DNA from: Pseudomonas frederiksbergensis
Lineage (GTDB): Bacteria > Pseudomonadota > Gammaproteobacteria > Pseudomonadales > Pseudomonadaceae
Direction: 5' to 3'
NCBI RefSeq assembly: GCF_003732275.1
Contig: NZ_MOBM01000038.1
Span: 248,001 to 312,000 of the forward strand
Length of the DNA stretch: 64,000 bases
The stretch's first letter is position 1; the number at the start of each line of letters is the position of its first letter. A model generated the notes under the pieces. It was given only the letters and a program-made list of their open reading frames with translations. It searched no databases and had not been told where the DNA came from. This document shows, piece by piece, positions 43,400-52,134 of the stretch. The position numbers were made by a program, and so were the translations under genes.

Positions 43400-45145
43400 A
43401 TGGCTTTGTTTAAACGCAGCAAAACGTCTGCGAAAGGTTTTGATTGGGCAGGATTTCTCTGGTTATTTCTGTTCTTCTGGTATTTTTCGGGCATTACCCA
43501 ACTGCTGATTCAACTGACGGGCACCTCCGGTTTTACCGGGTTCCGCCAGGCCTTTGTGATGAGTGCCATCTGGCTCGCGCCGATGCTGTTGTTCCCTAGG
43601 CAAACACGCGTGATGGCCGCGCTGATCGGCGTGGTGCTGTGGGCCTGTTCGATGGCCAGCCTCGGTTATTTCTTCATCTATCAGCAGGAATTTTCCCAGA
43701 GCGTCATCTTCATCATGTTCGAATCGAACGTGTCTGAAGCCGGCGAGTACATGACCCAGTATTTTGCCTGGTGGATGGTGCTGGCTTTCCTCGCCCACAC
43801 CGCGTTCGCGTATTTGCTCTGGACCCGCCTGCGTCCGGTGTACCTGCCTCGTGGCCAGGCGCTGATCGCAGCGATGGCGATTCTGCTGGCCGTGGTCGGT
43901 TACCCGCTGATCAAGCAGACCGCGCACACCGGCAGCCTGGCGGGCGGCTTCGAGAAATTCGAAACTCGCATCGAGCCCGCGGTGCCGTGGCAGATGGCCG
44001 TGGCCTATCACCGTTACCTCAATACCCTGGCCGGCATGCAAGCCATGCTCGACAGCGCCAGCAAGATTGCACCGCTCAAGAACCTCACCGATGCGATGGC
44101 CAATCAGCCGGCGACTCTGGTGCTGGTGATCGGCGAGTCCACCAACCGTCAGCGCATGAGCCTGTACGGTTACCCACGGGAAACCACCCCCGAGCTGGAC
44201 AAGCTCAAGGATCAACTGGCGGTTTTCGATAACGTCATTACCCCGCGCCCCTATACCATCGAAGCGTTGCAGCAGGTACTGACCTTCGCCGACGAAGAAA
44301 ACCCCGACCTCTACCTGTCCACACCGTCGGTGGTCAGCATGATGAAACAGGCCGGTTACAAGACCTTCTGGATCACCAACCAGCAGACCATGACCAAGCG
44401 CAACACCATGCTCACAACGTTCTCCCAGCAGGCCGATGAGCAGGTGTACCTGAACAATAACCGTAACCAGAATGCCGCCCAGTACGATGGCGATGTGATC
44501 GAGCCGTTCAACAAGGCGCTGGCCGATGCGGCCCCACGCAAGCTGATCGTTGTGCATCTGCTCGGCACGCACATGAGCTACCAATACCGTTACCCGTCGA
44601 CGTTCAACAAGTTCACCGACCGCAAAGGTGTTCCGGACGGCGTGCGTGACGATCAGGTGCCGACGTACAACAGCTATGACAACGCCGTGCTGTACAACGA
44701 CTTCGTGGTGTCGAGCCTGATCAAGGACTACGCCAAGACTGATCCGAACGGCTTCCTGCTGTACCTCTCCGACCACGGCGAAGATGTTTTCGACTCCGCT
44801 GGCCACAATACCCTGGGCCGCAATGAGAGCAAGCCGACGGCACCGATGTACACCATTCCATTCATGGCTTGGGCATCGCCGAAATGGCGAGAAACCCATG
44901 ACTGGAATTTTGCCGGTGATCTCGGACGGCCATACAGCAGTTCTCAGCTGATTCACACCTGGGCGGATCTGGCAGGCCTGAGTTTCGATGAACTGGACCG
45001 CAGCAAAAGCCTGGTCAGCGACAGCTTCAAGTCACGGCCGTTGATGATCGGCGATCCTTATGAGCGTCAGCAGCGGCCGTTGATCGACTTCAGCCTGATG
45101 AAACCCAAGAGCACGCCTGTCACGCCGGCAGTTGTTCAGCAGTAG
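43400..45145 (+). CDS. cptA: Phosphoethanolamine transferase CptA
   Basis: Inner-membrane enzyme adding phosphoethanolamine to LPS core. The 581-residue product has five N-terminal helices and a periplasmic alkaline-phosphatase-fold domain: VIGESTNRQRMSLYGYPRETTP (metal-binding Glu), catalytic Thr286 (PRPYTIEALQQVL) and LYLSDHGEDVFD (metal-binding Asp-His). Overall pattern fits CptA/EptA; the acceptor, core heptose versus lipid A, cannot be told from sequence alone. GGAG precedes the ATG at 43400; a longer frame lacks a ribosome site. Confidence 0.92.
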   Translation: MALFKRSKTSAKGFDWAGFLWLFLFFWYFSGITQLLIQLTGTSGFTGFRQAFVMSAIWLAPMLLFPRQTRVMAALIGVVLWACSMASLGYFFIYQQEFSQSVIFIMFESNVSEAGEYMTQYFAWWMVLAFLAHTAFAYLLWTRLRPVYLPRGQALIAAMAILLAVVGYPLIKQTAHTGSLAGGFEKFETRIEPAVPWQMAVAYHRYLNTLAGMQAMLDSASKIAPLKNLTDAMANQPATLVLVIGESTNRQRMSLYGYPRETTPELDKLKDQLAVFDNVITPRPYTIEALQQVLTFADEENPDLYLSTPSVVSMMKQAGYKTFWITNQQTMTKRNTMLTTFSQQADEQVYLNNNRNQNAAQYDGDVIEPFNKALADAAPRKLIVVHLLGTHMSYQYRYPSTFNKFTDRKGVPDGVRDDQVPTYNSYDNAVLYNDFVVSSLIKDYAKTDPNGFLLYLSDHGEDVFDSAGHNTLGRNESKPTAPMYTIPFMAWASPKWRETHDWNFAGDLGRPYSSSQLIHTWADLAGLSFDELDRSKSLVSDSFKSRPLMIGDPYERQQRPLIDFSLMKPKSTPVTPAVVQQ

Positions 45146-45162
45146 TTTTTGGCGCGGATCCT

Positions 45163-45312
45163 GTTGGAGCGGGCTTGCGTGGCGAGGGAGCTTGCTCCCG
45201 CTCGGCTGCGAAGCAGTCGTAAACCCTTTACATGCGGTTTAACTTTGAAATGCCGGGGTCGCTGCGCGACCCAACGGGAGCAAGCTCCCTCGCCACACAA
45301 GCCCGCTCCCAC
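45163..45312. repeat. Nested REP elements
   Basis: An outer REP arm pair (TTGGAGCGGGCTTG ... CAAGCCCGCTCCCA) encloses an inner pair of the GTGGCGAGGGAGC class, with GGTCGC / GCGACC in the middle: one palindrome inserted into another. Confidence 0.75.
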
Positions 45313-45330
45313 AAGATTGTGGATTGCAAA

Positions 45331-45822
45331 TTAAAGCGTTTTGATCCAGAACAGCATCCGCCCGTGCGCCGGGTCGAACATGCCTGGCGAAAAACCGAAT
45401 TTGCCATAGGCCCCCTGAGCCACCGCATTACCTTCCAGTACTTCCAGGGTGATCTTGCAGCAGCCGCGCTGGCGTGCGATGTCCTCGACTTTGTGCAGCA
45501 TCTTCTGACTCAGCCCCATCCCGCGAAACTTCGACACTACCGCCACGTCGTGTACGTTGACCAGCGGCCGGCAGGCAAAGGTCGAAAAACCTTCAAAGCA
45601 GTTGACCAGCCCTGCCGGCTCGCCGCCGACAAACGCCAGTACGCTGAAGGCATGCGGACGTTTGGCCAGTTCCCCAGGCAGTTGTTGCAATCTATCGGCG
45701 GATAACGGGTGACCGCCACCCATCGGGTCTTCGGCGTAGTGGTTCAATACAAGACAAATCGCCTCGGCATGCACCGGGTTGGTGTAGCTGGCCTGAAGCA
45801 CAAGAATTACTGCGGATTCCAT
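45331..45822 (-). CDS. GNAT acetyltransferase
   Basis: A 163-residue GNAT protein with motif A VHDVAVVSKFRGMGLSQKMLHKVEDIARQRG (acetyl-CoA loop RGMGLS) and motif B ITLEVLEGNAVAQGAYGKFGF. Substrate unknown. The start at 45822 was chosen because GAGGGTGGAA precedes it; an upstream TTG at 45834 would place the ribosome site inside the gene. Single-gene unit. Confidence 0.9.
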   Translation of the reverse strand: MESAVILVLQASYTNPVHAEAICLVLNHYAEDPMGGGHPLSADRLQQLPGELAKRPHAFSVLAFVGGEPAGLVNCFEGFSTFACRPLVNVHDVAVVSKFRGMGLSQKMLHKVEDIARQRGCCKITLEVLEGNAVAQGAYGKFGFSPGMFDPAHGRMLFWIKTL

Positions 45823-45938
45823 TTCCACCCTCAATCACACAAGTTGCCCCAGTTCGCCTCTTGCGCGCTGAAAGGTCCAGCGACCTTATCGCGAGTCCCG
45901 GGGTGCCGACAACTAGATCCTGTTGTGATCGTTCCCTC

Positions 45939-46520
45939 TCAAACGCCCCAGATCAATGCCTCGGTCCATCCCAACTCGGCAAAGTCCTCGGCCCTCAACT
46001 CTGCCTCACCGGCACAGAAAAACTCGTCCAGTTGCGGCGGCTTGACCGAGGTGCCACTGAGCATTGCGTGAACCTGCCCGCGATGATGAATCTGATGCTC
46101 GAACAAATGGGACAGCATGCGCAAACGGCTGTCATGTTGCGGCGTGTCGCGCGCGATGGTCACGAGCCGTCCGAGGTCTGCGTCGCGCAGTTGCTCGCAG
46201 TAGGCGATCAGTCGACGGTCCACCATTGCTTGCTCGCGCTTGAGATCGGCACCGTGGGTGAACGGCTCGTCTACGTTGAAGAACACGTAGCAATCGGGAT
46301 GCGGTTCGTCACCGCGCAACTCCCGCTCCAGTGCATCCACATAGAACCAGTCGCACGTGAGGATGTGATTCAGAGTCGCGTTGAGGCTGGGGAAGAAACT
46401 GACTCGCGGCGCAGCCAGTTCAGCCCGGCTTAACTGAAGCCAGGCCTTGGCGAGTCGATGATTGGCCCAGGCGTTCTGATAGGCCATGGTCAGCAAATGG
46501 TGAGACAAGGGCTGATTCAT
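45939..46520 (-). CDS. DinB-family protein
   Basis: A 193-residue DinB/YfiT-type four-helix protein with a probable metal triad: His in LNATLNHILTCDWF and two in LFEHQIHHRGQVHAML. Family members are thiol-dependent transferases or hydrolases of unknown substrate. AAGGAGCGAAC precedes the ATG. It follows zapE's stop at a short distance but on the same strand order it is transcribed away from it; 18 bases separate the coding regions, with dinB downstream. Confidence 0.88.
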   Translation of the reverse strand: MNQPLSHHLLTMAYQNAWANHRLAKAWLQLSRAELAAPRVSFFPSLNATLNHILTCDWFYVDALERELRGDEPHPDCYVFFNVDEPFTHGADLKREQAMVDRRLIAYCEQLRDADLGRLVTIARDTPQHDSRLRMLSHLFEHQIHHRGQVHAMLSGTSVKPPQLDEFFCAGEAELRAEDFAELGWTEALIWGV

Positions 46521-46538
46521 GTTCGCTCCTTCTGGAGA

Positions 46539-47657
46539 TCAAGCCTCGGCGAAACGTTTTAGCTGCATTTCCTGCAGACGACTAAGGGTGCGGCGAAACG
46601 GAAACTCCAGATAGCCCTCGGTGTACAACGCCTCCATCGGCACCTGCGCTTCGAGGTACAGCGGCACCTTGCGGTCGTAGCATTCGTCCACCAGGGCGAT
46701 GAACCGGCGCACGCCGTCGTCATGCACCGACAACTGCGGCAACTCGCGATCCCCTGCCACCACCCGCTCGACACCGTCTTCAGTGCCGCGAGCGATGCGA
46801 CCTTCGCGTTTTTGTGCGCTGAGGTTGGGCACGTCGCTCAACAGAATAGCGCTGAAGGTGTCGCACAGGGCCATGAAGTCCATGGCGGCAAATGGCTGCT
46901 CGCAGATATCGGCGTAACGGCACCACAGCACGGTTTGACTGGCCTGCATCACATTGACCGAACGGTAGCCGATCCTGACCGGATCGCTGGACAGCGCCTG
47001 GCCCACGGTCAAGGCTTTGAACACTTCGCTCAGAGCGCCGGGCTGACCTGGTACGTTCACCCAATAACGCTGCAGACCGGCGCCGGGGTGCAGACGATGA
47101 TCTTCCCCGCCATCCACCGCAATCACCTGCATGTGTTGCTTGATTGCGGTAATGGCCGGCACGAACCGGTCACGGTTGAAGCCATCCGCGTACAGCTGAT
47201 CCGGCGGCTGATTGGAGGTGCAGACCACCACCACACCCTGCTCGAACATCACCTGAAACAAACGCCCGAGAATGATGGCGTCACCGATGTCGTTGACGAA
47301 CAGTTCATCGAAACACAGCACGCGCACTTCCTGGCTCAGCTCGCGTGCCAGCGCTTTCAACGGGTCGGCGGTGCCGGTCAATTGAAAGGAGCGCTGATGC
47401 ACCCAGCCCATGAAGTGATGAAAGTGCTGACGTCGGGCCGGGACGCGCAGGTTTTGATAGAACTGATCCATCAACCAGGTCTTGCCCCGCCCGACCGGTC
47501 CCCAGAGGTACACGCCAGTGATGGGTGTGCGGCCTTCATGCAAGGCTTCGTGGCATTTTTGCAGCGCCCACACGGCATGTTCCTGGGCTTCGTCCTGGAC
47601 GAAGCCCTTCTGTTCGATGGCGTGTTGCCAGGCGCTTAAGGGAGAGTCGACATTCAT
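46539..47657 (-). CDS. zapE: Cell division ATPase ZapE
   Basis: AAA-type ATPase that associates with the Z-ring during division under stress. The 372-residue product has Walker A LWGPVGRGKT (51-60), HFHHFMGWVHQR and Walker B RVLCFDELFVNDIGDA, followed by VCTSNQPPDQLYADGFNRDRF, all ZapE/YhcM signatures. The start at 47657 is the family start; an upstream frame runs through a REP doublet and is not real. The DinB-family gene follows 18 bases after its stop. Confidence 0.94.
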   Translation of the reverse strand: MNVDSPLSAWQHAIEQKGFVQDEAQEHAVWALQKCHEALHEGRTPITGVYLWGPVGRGKTWLMDQFYQNLRVPARRQHFHHFMGWVHQRSFQLTGTADPLKALARELSQEVRVLCFDELFVNDIGDAIILGRLFQVMFEQGVVVVCTSNQPPDQLYADGFNRDRFVPAITAIKQHMQVIAVDGGEDHRLHPGAGLQRYWVNVPGQPGALSEVFKALTVGQALSSDPVRIGYRSVNVMQASQTVLWCRYADICEQPFAAMDFMALCDTFSAILLSDVPNLSAQKREGRIARGTEDGVERVVAGDRELPQLSVHDDGVRRFIALVDECYDRKVPLYLEAQVPMEALYTEGYLEFPFRRTLSRLQEMQLKRFAEA

Positions 47658-47695
47658 GCGCGGCAGTATATAGCAGCTAGCGAAGCTCAACCCCT

Positions 47696-47783
47696 GTGGG
47701 AGCGAGCCTGCTCGCGATAGCGGCGGGTCAGTCAATATTGATGCTGAATGTACCGCCGTCATCGCGAGCAGGCTCGCTCCCAC
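47696..47783. repeat. REP doublet
   Basis: Inverted pair of the GTGGGAGCGAGCCTGCTCGC class (47696-47717 and 47762-47783). Confidence 0.9.
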
Positions 47784-47811
47784 AGGTTTAGCAGCGCGAT
47801 ACAGCACCGGG

Positions 47812-48153
47812 TTACAACGAGATATCCAGCCGGGCGATCTTGCCCTGCTCATTGAGGCGGAACATATAGCGCAGTTCCAGCGGGCTGCCGGGAAAGGTGC
47901 CGGAGATCAGGTTATGCACCAGCACTTTGCCGGTGCGCAGCTGAACGTCGAGCACCTCGACCCTTGGCTGATAACGTTGTGCGGTGTCTTGCATCCATTG
48001 GGCGATGGCTTGTGTGCCGACCTGATGCTGCCCTTCATCGAACACGTTGGCATCCTCAGCGAAAAAACTGGCAACCCTCGACGTGTCACGAGCATTGGCA
48101 GCGGCAATGTAGGCGGCGATGGCGGGGGCCAGTGAAGAGGCTGGATTGGACAT
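47812..48153 (-). CDS. SnoaL-like / NTF2-fold protein
   Basis: A 113-residue single-domain protein of the NTF2-like superfamily (IAAYIAAANARDTSRVASFFAEDANVFDEG; VLVHNLISGTFPGSP). Such proteins act as isomerases, hydrolases or binding proteins; the reaction is not predictable. AAGGAGCCGTAAAC precedes the ATG. It follows the divergent-length gap of 52 bases after the WYL regulator on the same strand and is probably co-transcribed with it, as often seen for WYL regulators and small enzymes. Confidence 0.88.
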   Translation of the reverse strand: MSNPASSLAPAIAAYIAAANARDTSRVASFFAEDANVFDEGQHQVGTQAIAQWMQDTAQRYQPRVEVLDVQLRTGKVLVHNLISGTFPGSPLELRYMFRLNEQGKIARLDISL

Positions 48154-48205
48154 GTTTACGGCTCCTTGTGAGTTGATTCTGGAGCCATGCTAAAACAAGC
48201 CTGTG

Positions 48206-48922
48206 TCAGTTCTTGTCAGGAGTGAAACGCCCTGCTTCGTCCAGTTGCATCTGCTTGCGCCAGGTGCGCAAGAGGTCGCTGCGCCGCCCCGGATAGTGTT
48301 CGCCCTGTTCGCTGGCGGCCGAGATCCGGTCGGTGCGAAAGGTGCGATAGGCACTGCGCAATTCACACCAGGCAACGATGATCCGCACCTCGTTGAGAAA
48401 GCCCAGGGCCAGTGGCCATATCAGCCGCTGACTCGGCACCTGGTTGGCGTCCGCGTAATCGATGTGCAGCTTGGCCTGATCGCGGATGGCTTGGCGAAAT
48501 ACATTCAAGGGCACGGCATTTTGCGGATAGCCATAACCCGGAGGACCCGGCAGCACGGTCGGGTTGCGCAAGGCCTCCTGGGCCGCGGGGTCGAGTACCG
48601 CGGCGATTTTTGCCAGGGCATCGGCCGCGGCTTTGCCCAAGACCTCATCACCACGCTGATCCACGTAGCGCAAGCCGAGCACGATGGCTTCGGTTTCATC
48701 GGCATTGAGCATCAAGGGCGGCAGAAACAGACCGCTGCGCAACACATAACCGATCCCCGCCTCGCCAAAGATCGGTGCGCCGAGGGCGGTGAGTTCCGCG
48801 ATGTCGCGGTACAGCGTGCGTTCGGAAATCTCCAGTTCGCTGGCCAATGTCGCGGCAGTCACCGGACGACTTTTGCCCCGAAGCACTTGTAACAAAGTCA
48901 GTAAACGGCTGGTTCGCGACAC
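48206..48922 (-). CDS. HTH/WYL-domain transcriptional regulator
   Basis: A 238-residue YafY-type regulator: N-terminal winged HTH (LLTLLQVLRGKSRPVTAATLASELEISERTLYRDI, residues 6-40) and a WYL domain (about 130-215) that here reads LHIDYADANQVPSQRLIWPLALGF. WYL domains sense ligands such as nucleotides or ssDNA. Downstream is the NTF2-like gene, 52 bases away, its probable target. Confidence 0.9.
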   Translation of the reverse strand: MSRTSRLLTLLQVLRGKSRPVTAATLASELEISERTLYRDIAELTALGAPIFGEAGIGYVLRSGLFLPPLMLNADETEAIVLGLRYVDQRGDEVLGKAAADALAKIAAVLDPAAQEALRNPTVLPGPPGYGYPQNAVPLNVFRQAIRDQAKLHIDYADANQVPSQRLIWPLALGFLNEVRIIVAWCELRSAYRTFRTDRISAASEQGEHYPGRRSDLLRTWRKQMQLDEAGRFTPDKN

Positions 48923-49029
48923 GGTCGGCAGGCTCTTTCCTGAAAAGTCGTCGGAGCTTAGCAGAGGCTGCTGTCAGAAACTGGCAGGAGCGATAAGACC
49001 ATCGCTCTATGGCCTGACACAGATCAAAT

Positions 49030-49052
49030 GCGGGAGCGGGCTTGCTCGCGAA
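49030..49052. repeat. Single REP arm
   Basis: One copy of the REP core (GGGAGCGGGCTTGCTCGCGA), without a partner, abutting the permease remnant. Confidence 0.85.
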
Positions 49053-49055
49053 AGC

Positions 49056-49266
49056 GACCACAACATCTTCGAATCACCGATCACCGTCGGTGCGTTGTGC
49101 GCTATCGTGCTGAATATCTTCCTGCCCGAAGAATTCATCGAGCTGGAAGAAGATGAGTTCGACCCGCAAGCCTCGGTGCTTCAGGTGATGCAGAATCCGG
49201 ATGTTGCGCCCAAAGGTGAACCCGCTTCACCTGCAGCTGTCGCACAGTTGAACCGTGCGTCATGCT
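49056..49266 (+). pseudogene. NCS2 nucleobase permease, C-terminal remnant
   Basis: The frame from about 49062, NIFESPITVGALCAIVLNIFLP then EEFIELEEDEFDPQASVLQVMQ, looks like the last membrane helix and acidic tail of a uracil/xanthine-type NCS2 permease. There is no start codon or upstream part; a REP arm stands directly before it. A proper terminator (49270-49303) still follows, as expected for the 3' end of a former gene. Family assignment rests on the helix and tail only. Confidence 0.5.
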
Positions 49267-49269
49267 CAA

Positions 49270-49303
49270 GAGCCGAGCCACGAGCGGCTCGGCCTTTTTC
49301 TTT
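49270..49303 (+). terminator. Rho-independent terminator
   Basis: GCCGAGCC / GGCTCGGC stem with a six-base loop followed by CTTTTTCTTT. Confidence 0.9.
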
Positions 49304-49317
49304 ACGGGAGCCTGTCC

Positions 49318-49791
49318 ATGCGCAGATTGTTCGCCCTGTCTCTGTCCCTCTTGCTGCTCTCCCTGAGCGCCTGCGCCCTGTTCCCTCATCACGACCCGCT
49401 GAACATCAACGTGGTCGGTATCGAGCCGCTGCCAAGCCAGGAACTGGAAGTGCGTTTTGCGGTAAAACTGCGTGTGCAAAACCCCAATGAAACGGCAATC
49501 GACTACAACGGTGTAGCCCTGGATCTGGAGGTGAACGGTCAATCACTCGCCTCCGGCGTCAGCGACCAGTCGGGCTCGATTCCGCGTTTTTCCGAAGCAG
49601 TCATCGTGGTGCCGGTGAGCGTTTCGGCCTTCTCGGTGCTGCGTCAGACCCTCGGGCTGAGTCAGACGCAGACACTGAACAATCTGCCTTACGTGCTTCG
49701 GGGCAAACTGGCCAGCGGTGTGTTCGGCACGATGCGTTTCGTTGATCACGGCAAACTCAGCCTGCCGGGGCCGACTACCGACACGTGGTGA
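49318..49791 (+). CDS. LEA14-like lipoprotein
   Basis: A 157-residue predicted lipoprotein: signal with lipobox LSAC (Cys about residue 19), then a water-stress/LEA type 2 beta-sandwich (NINVVGIEPLPSQELEVRFAVKLRVQNPN; LASGVSDQSGSIPRFSEAVIVVPVSV). Residues after Cys are Ala-Leu, not Asp, so sorting to the outer membrane is likely. Function unknown; LEA-like proteins are linked to desiccation tolerance. Confidence 0.9.
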   Translation: MRRLFALSLSLLLLSLSACALFPHHDPLNINVVGIEPLPSQELEVRFAVKLRVQNPNETAIDYNGVALDLEVNGQSLASGVSDQSGSIPRFSEAVIVVPVSVSAFSVLRQTLGLSQTQTLNNLPYVLRGKLASGVFGTMRFVDHGKLSLPGPTTDTW

Positions 49792-49794
49792 CGC

Positions 49795-51372
49795 TCACGG
49801 CTCGGCCCGCGGCTTAACCGGATCGATCACCTGGGTCACGCAATGTTTGAGGCCTTCTACGTGCCAGTTGGCCCACAGCCGACTTTTGCCGGTGCTGTCT
49901 TCATCCGGCTCTATCGCCAGCCAGTTTCGAGCGGCTATCAGGTAACGTCCTCGGGCACCGATGGGCAACAGGGTTGCGGTGATGCCGTAGTCGATCTGTT
50001 CCTGGTGCTTGCCAATGGACTCCAGAAACTGCACCGCCAGCACCGGCGGTGCAGGATGCACGACCCCGGTCGAAATCAATTGGTAGATCAATCCTGAACC
50101 ATCGTTGCGATGCCGGGATAACGTCGATTCAATCACGCAGGCCCCCGCCACATGAACATCACCGGACACCAGCGTGACCTTGCATGACTCGGCATGGGCG
50201 AAATCCAGCAGCCGCATGATCAACCGCTTGCGTTCGTCTCGGTGGGGCAGGCTTCGCCAATGGTCGCGCAAATCGTCCTCCAGTTCCTGTTGCCCCGAGA
50301 TCAGGTCCAGTGCCTTTTCGGCCGCCTGCAAATCCAGGTAGCCGACGGGAATACTCGACATCAGCAGCAAGTGCTTATGCGCCTTGACCTTGCCCAGCCA
50401 GGCATAAATCGCATCCCAACTGACGGGGGAAATGATCCGGGTTTGCCGAGCCGGGGGCGTCGTCAAATCCGGCGCACGCTCACTGCGCAAGTCAGGCACC
50501 AGCAATGCCAATTCACCCAGGCCGGTAAACCCCAGGTGAAAGCCGTCAGCGGTGTCGGGAATCGCACAGGGATGGGTATCAGCGGACGGTTTGAGGTGAG
50601 GATGAGTCTGGATCAGTTGCTGCTGGAAAATCCTGAAATAGCGCTTGGCCGTGGCAAACAGCCCCTGGAACACCGGGCTTGAATGCAGAATCTCATCGTA
50701 GGAACCCCAGCCATCGATGATGTCATGGTCATCCCACATCATCACCGTCGGAACGGCGCTGAGCAGCTTCGCGACCTCAGGCTGTTTCCAGCGCTCCAGG
50801 TAGAGTCTGGCGAAGAACTTGTCCAGATCGGCTTCGATCACCTTGCTGTAGACCGCCTTTTGACGGTCGGCAAAGGGTTTGGCAAACCATGTTTTCATCG
50901 ACGACACACTGCTGCGCATGTCGTCGCTGTAAACCTGATCGCCCCCCATCAACAACAGATGATAGGGCTTGCTTTGATGAACCCCCCACATGTGCTCCCA
51001 GCGCTCGTTGTTCCGGTCCACTTTCTCCATGTCCCTGGGGTCCGAGAAACCGTTGCACGACACATAGGCCATGCGCGGCGACTGACCCTCGGCAGGAACG
51101 ACGAAGTTGGCCTCCGCGCCCTCTATCTTGATCGTGTAAGTCGTGGCGACAGCCTGGTCTTGCAGCGCTTTGAAATCGACGCGCCAGACGCGGTACTGAG
51201 GATTGAGCAACGGGATATCGGCGGTGGCCAACGGTTTGCCGGCAGTGACACCGCCGGGTACTTTTACGCTGGGTGATGTCGCGCCCAAGGGTAAAACCAC
51301 TAGAGCCGACACGTTATAGACATTACTGTTGATGCCACGAAACTGCAGAATCGGGCCGAGTAACAAACTCAT
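49795..51372 (-). CDS. PhoD-like phosphodiesterase/phosphatase
   Basis: A 525-residue metallophosphoesterase of the alkaline phosphatase D type: an N-terminal beta domain (1-95) and a catalytic core with LLLMGGDQVYSDD, MMWDDHDIIDGWGSYDE and VTLVSGDVHVAG, the metal-binding Asp/His sets. Unlike PhoD from Bacillus there is no twin-arginine signal, so the enzyme is probably cytosolic. Substrate unknown. It converges on the lipoprotein gene with three bases between stops. Confidence 0.88.
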   Translation of the reverse strand: MSLLLGPILQFRGINSNVYNVSALVVLPLGATSPSVKVPGGVTAGKPLATADIPLLNPQYRVWRVDFKALQDQAVATTYTIKIEGAEANFVVPAEGQSPRMAYVSCNGFSDPRDMEKVDRNNERWEHMWGVHQSKPYHLLLMGGDQVYSDDMRSSVSSMKTWFAKPFADRQKAVYSKVIEADLDKFFARLYLERWKQPEVAKLLSAVPTVMMWDDHDIIDGWGSYDEILHSSPVFQGLFATAKRYFRIFQQQLIQTHPHLKPSADTHPCAIPDTADGFHLGFTGLGELALLVPDLRSERAPDLTTPPARQTRIISPVSWDAIYAWLGKVKAHKHLLLMSSIPVGYLDLQAAEKALDLISGQQELEDDLRDHWRSLPHRDERKRLIMRLLDFAHAESCKVTLVSGDVHVAGACVIESTLSRHRNDGSGLIYQLISTGVVHPAPPVLAVQFLESIGKHQEQIDYGITATLLPIGARGRYLIAARNWLAIEPDEDSTGKSRLWANWHVEGLKHCVTQVIDPVKPRAEP

Positions 51373-51475
51373 GGACGGTCCATCCGTTGACAGGGGTGTG
51401 AACGCCTAGAGACTAGACGACAATCGACGCTGCGCATGACGCGCAACACCCGTCTCTACAAGGAGGTCATCCACG

Positions 51476-52021
51476 ATGCACGCCGCACCAACGCTCTACA
51501 CCGAACGACTGATTTTGCGCCCGCTGGAACTGGCCGATGCCGACGCCATCCAGCAACAATTCCCCCACTGGGACGTGGTGCGTTATTTGAATGTCCTGGT
51601 GCCGTGGCCTTATCCCGCTGACGGCGCGTTGACTTATCTGCGTGATATTGCCCTGCCGGCGATGACCCGTGGCGAAGAATGGCACTGGTCGATCCGCTTG
51701 AAGTCGGCCCCCGACCAACTGATCGGCAATGTCAGCCTGATGAATGAACAGGACAACAACCGCGGCTTCTGGCTGGCCCCGCAATGGCAAGGCCAGGGGT
51801 TGATGGGTGAAGCCAGTGCGGCGGTGACCGAGTACTGGTTCGAAACACTCGGCCGGCCGTTGCTGCGCGTGCCGAAAGCGGCGCCGAATATTGGCTCGCG
51901 CAAACTCTCGGAACGTACCGGCATGCGCTTGATACACACCGATGAAGGCGACTTTGTCAGTGGACGATTCCCGAAGGAACTCTGGGAGATCACCCGCGAA
52001 GAGTGGCTTCAACTGCGCTGA
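51476..52021 (+). CDS. GNAT acetyltransferase, RimJ-like
   Basis: A 181-residue GNAT3-type acetyltransferase: TERLILRPLELADADAIQQQF at the N-terminus, then FWLAPQWQGQGLMGEASAAVTEYWFE (acetyl-CoA loop QGQGLMGE) and APNIGSRKLSERTGMR. The group includes RimJ/RimL enzymes acting on N-termini of ribosomal proteins, but the substrate here is unknown. AAGGAGGTCATCCACG precedes the ATG. Confidence 0.9.
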   Translation: MHAAPTLYTERLILRPLELADADAIQQQFPHWDVVRYLNVLVPWPYPADGALTYLRDIALPAMTRGEEWHWSIRLKSAPDQLIGNVSLMNEQDNNRGFWLAPQWQGQGLMGEASAAVTEYWFETLGRPLLRVPKAAPNIGSRKLSERTGMRLIHTDEGDFVSGRFPKELWEITREEWLQLR

Positions 52022-52030
52022 AGATCCAAT

Positions 52031-52133
52031 GTGGGAGCGGCGGTGCGACGATTCGACTTGCTCGCGAAGGCGGTGTGTCAGTCAATATTAATGTCGACTG
52101 ACACGCCCTCTTCGCGAGCAAGCCCGCTCCCAC
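52031..52133. repeat. REP doublet with one arm interrupted
   Basis: The left arm 52031-52067 carries the same 15-base longer variant (GGTGCGACGATTCGA) as the right arm at 39379-39415; the right arm 52112-52133 is standard. Ends two bases before the nitrilase stop. Confidence 0.88.
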
Positions 52134-52134
52134 A

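Noticed and set aside
43463..44956. 497-codon frame antisense to cptA
   Set aside because: Shadow of cptA; no motif, no ribosome site.
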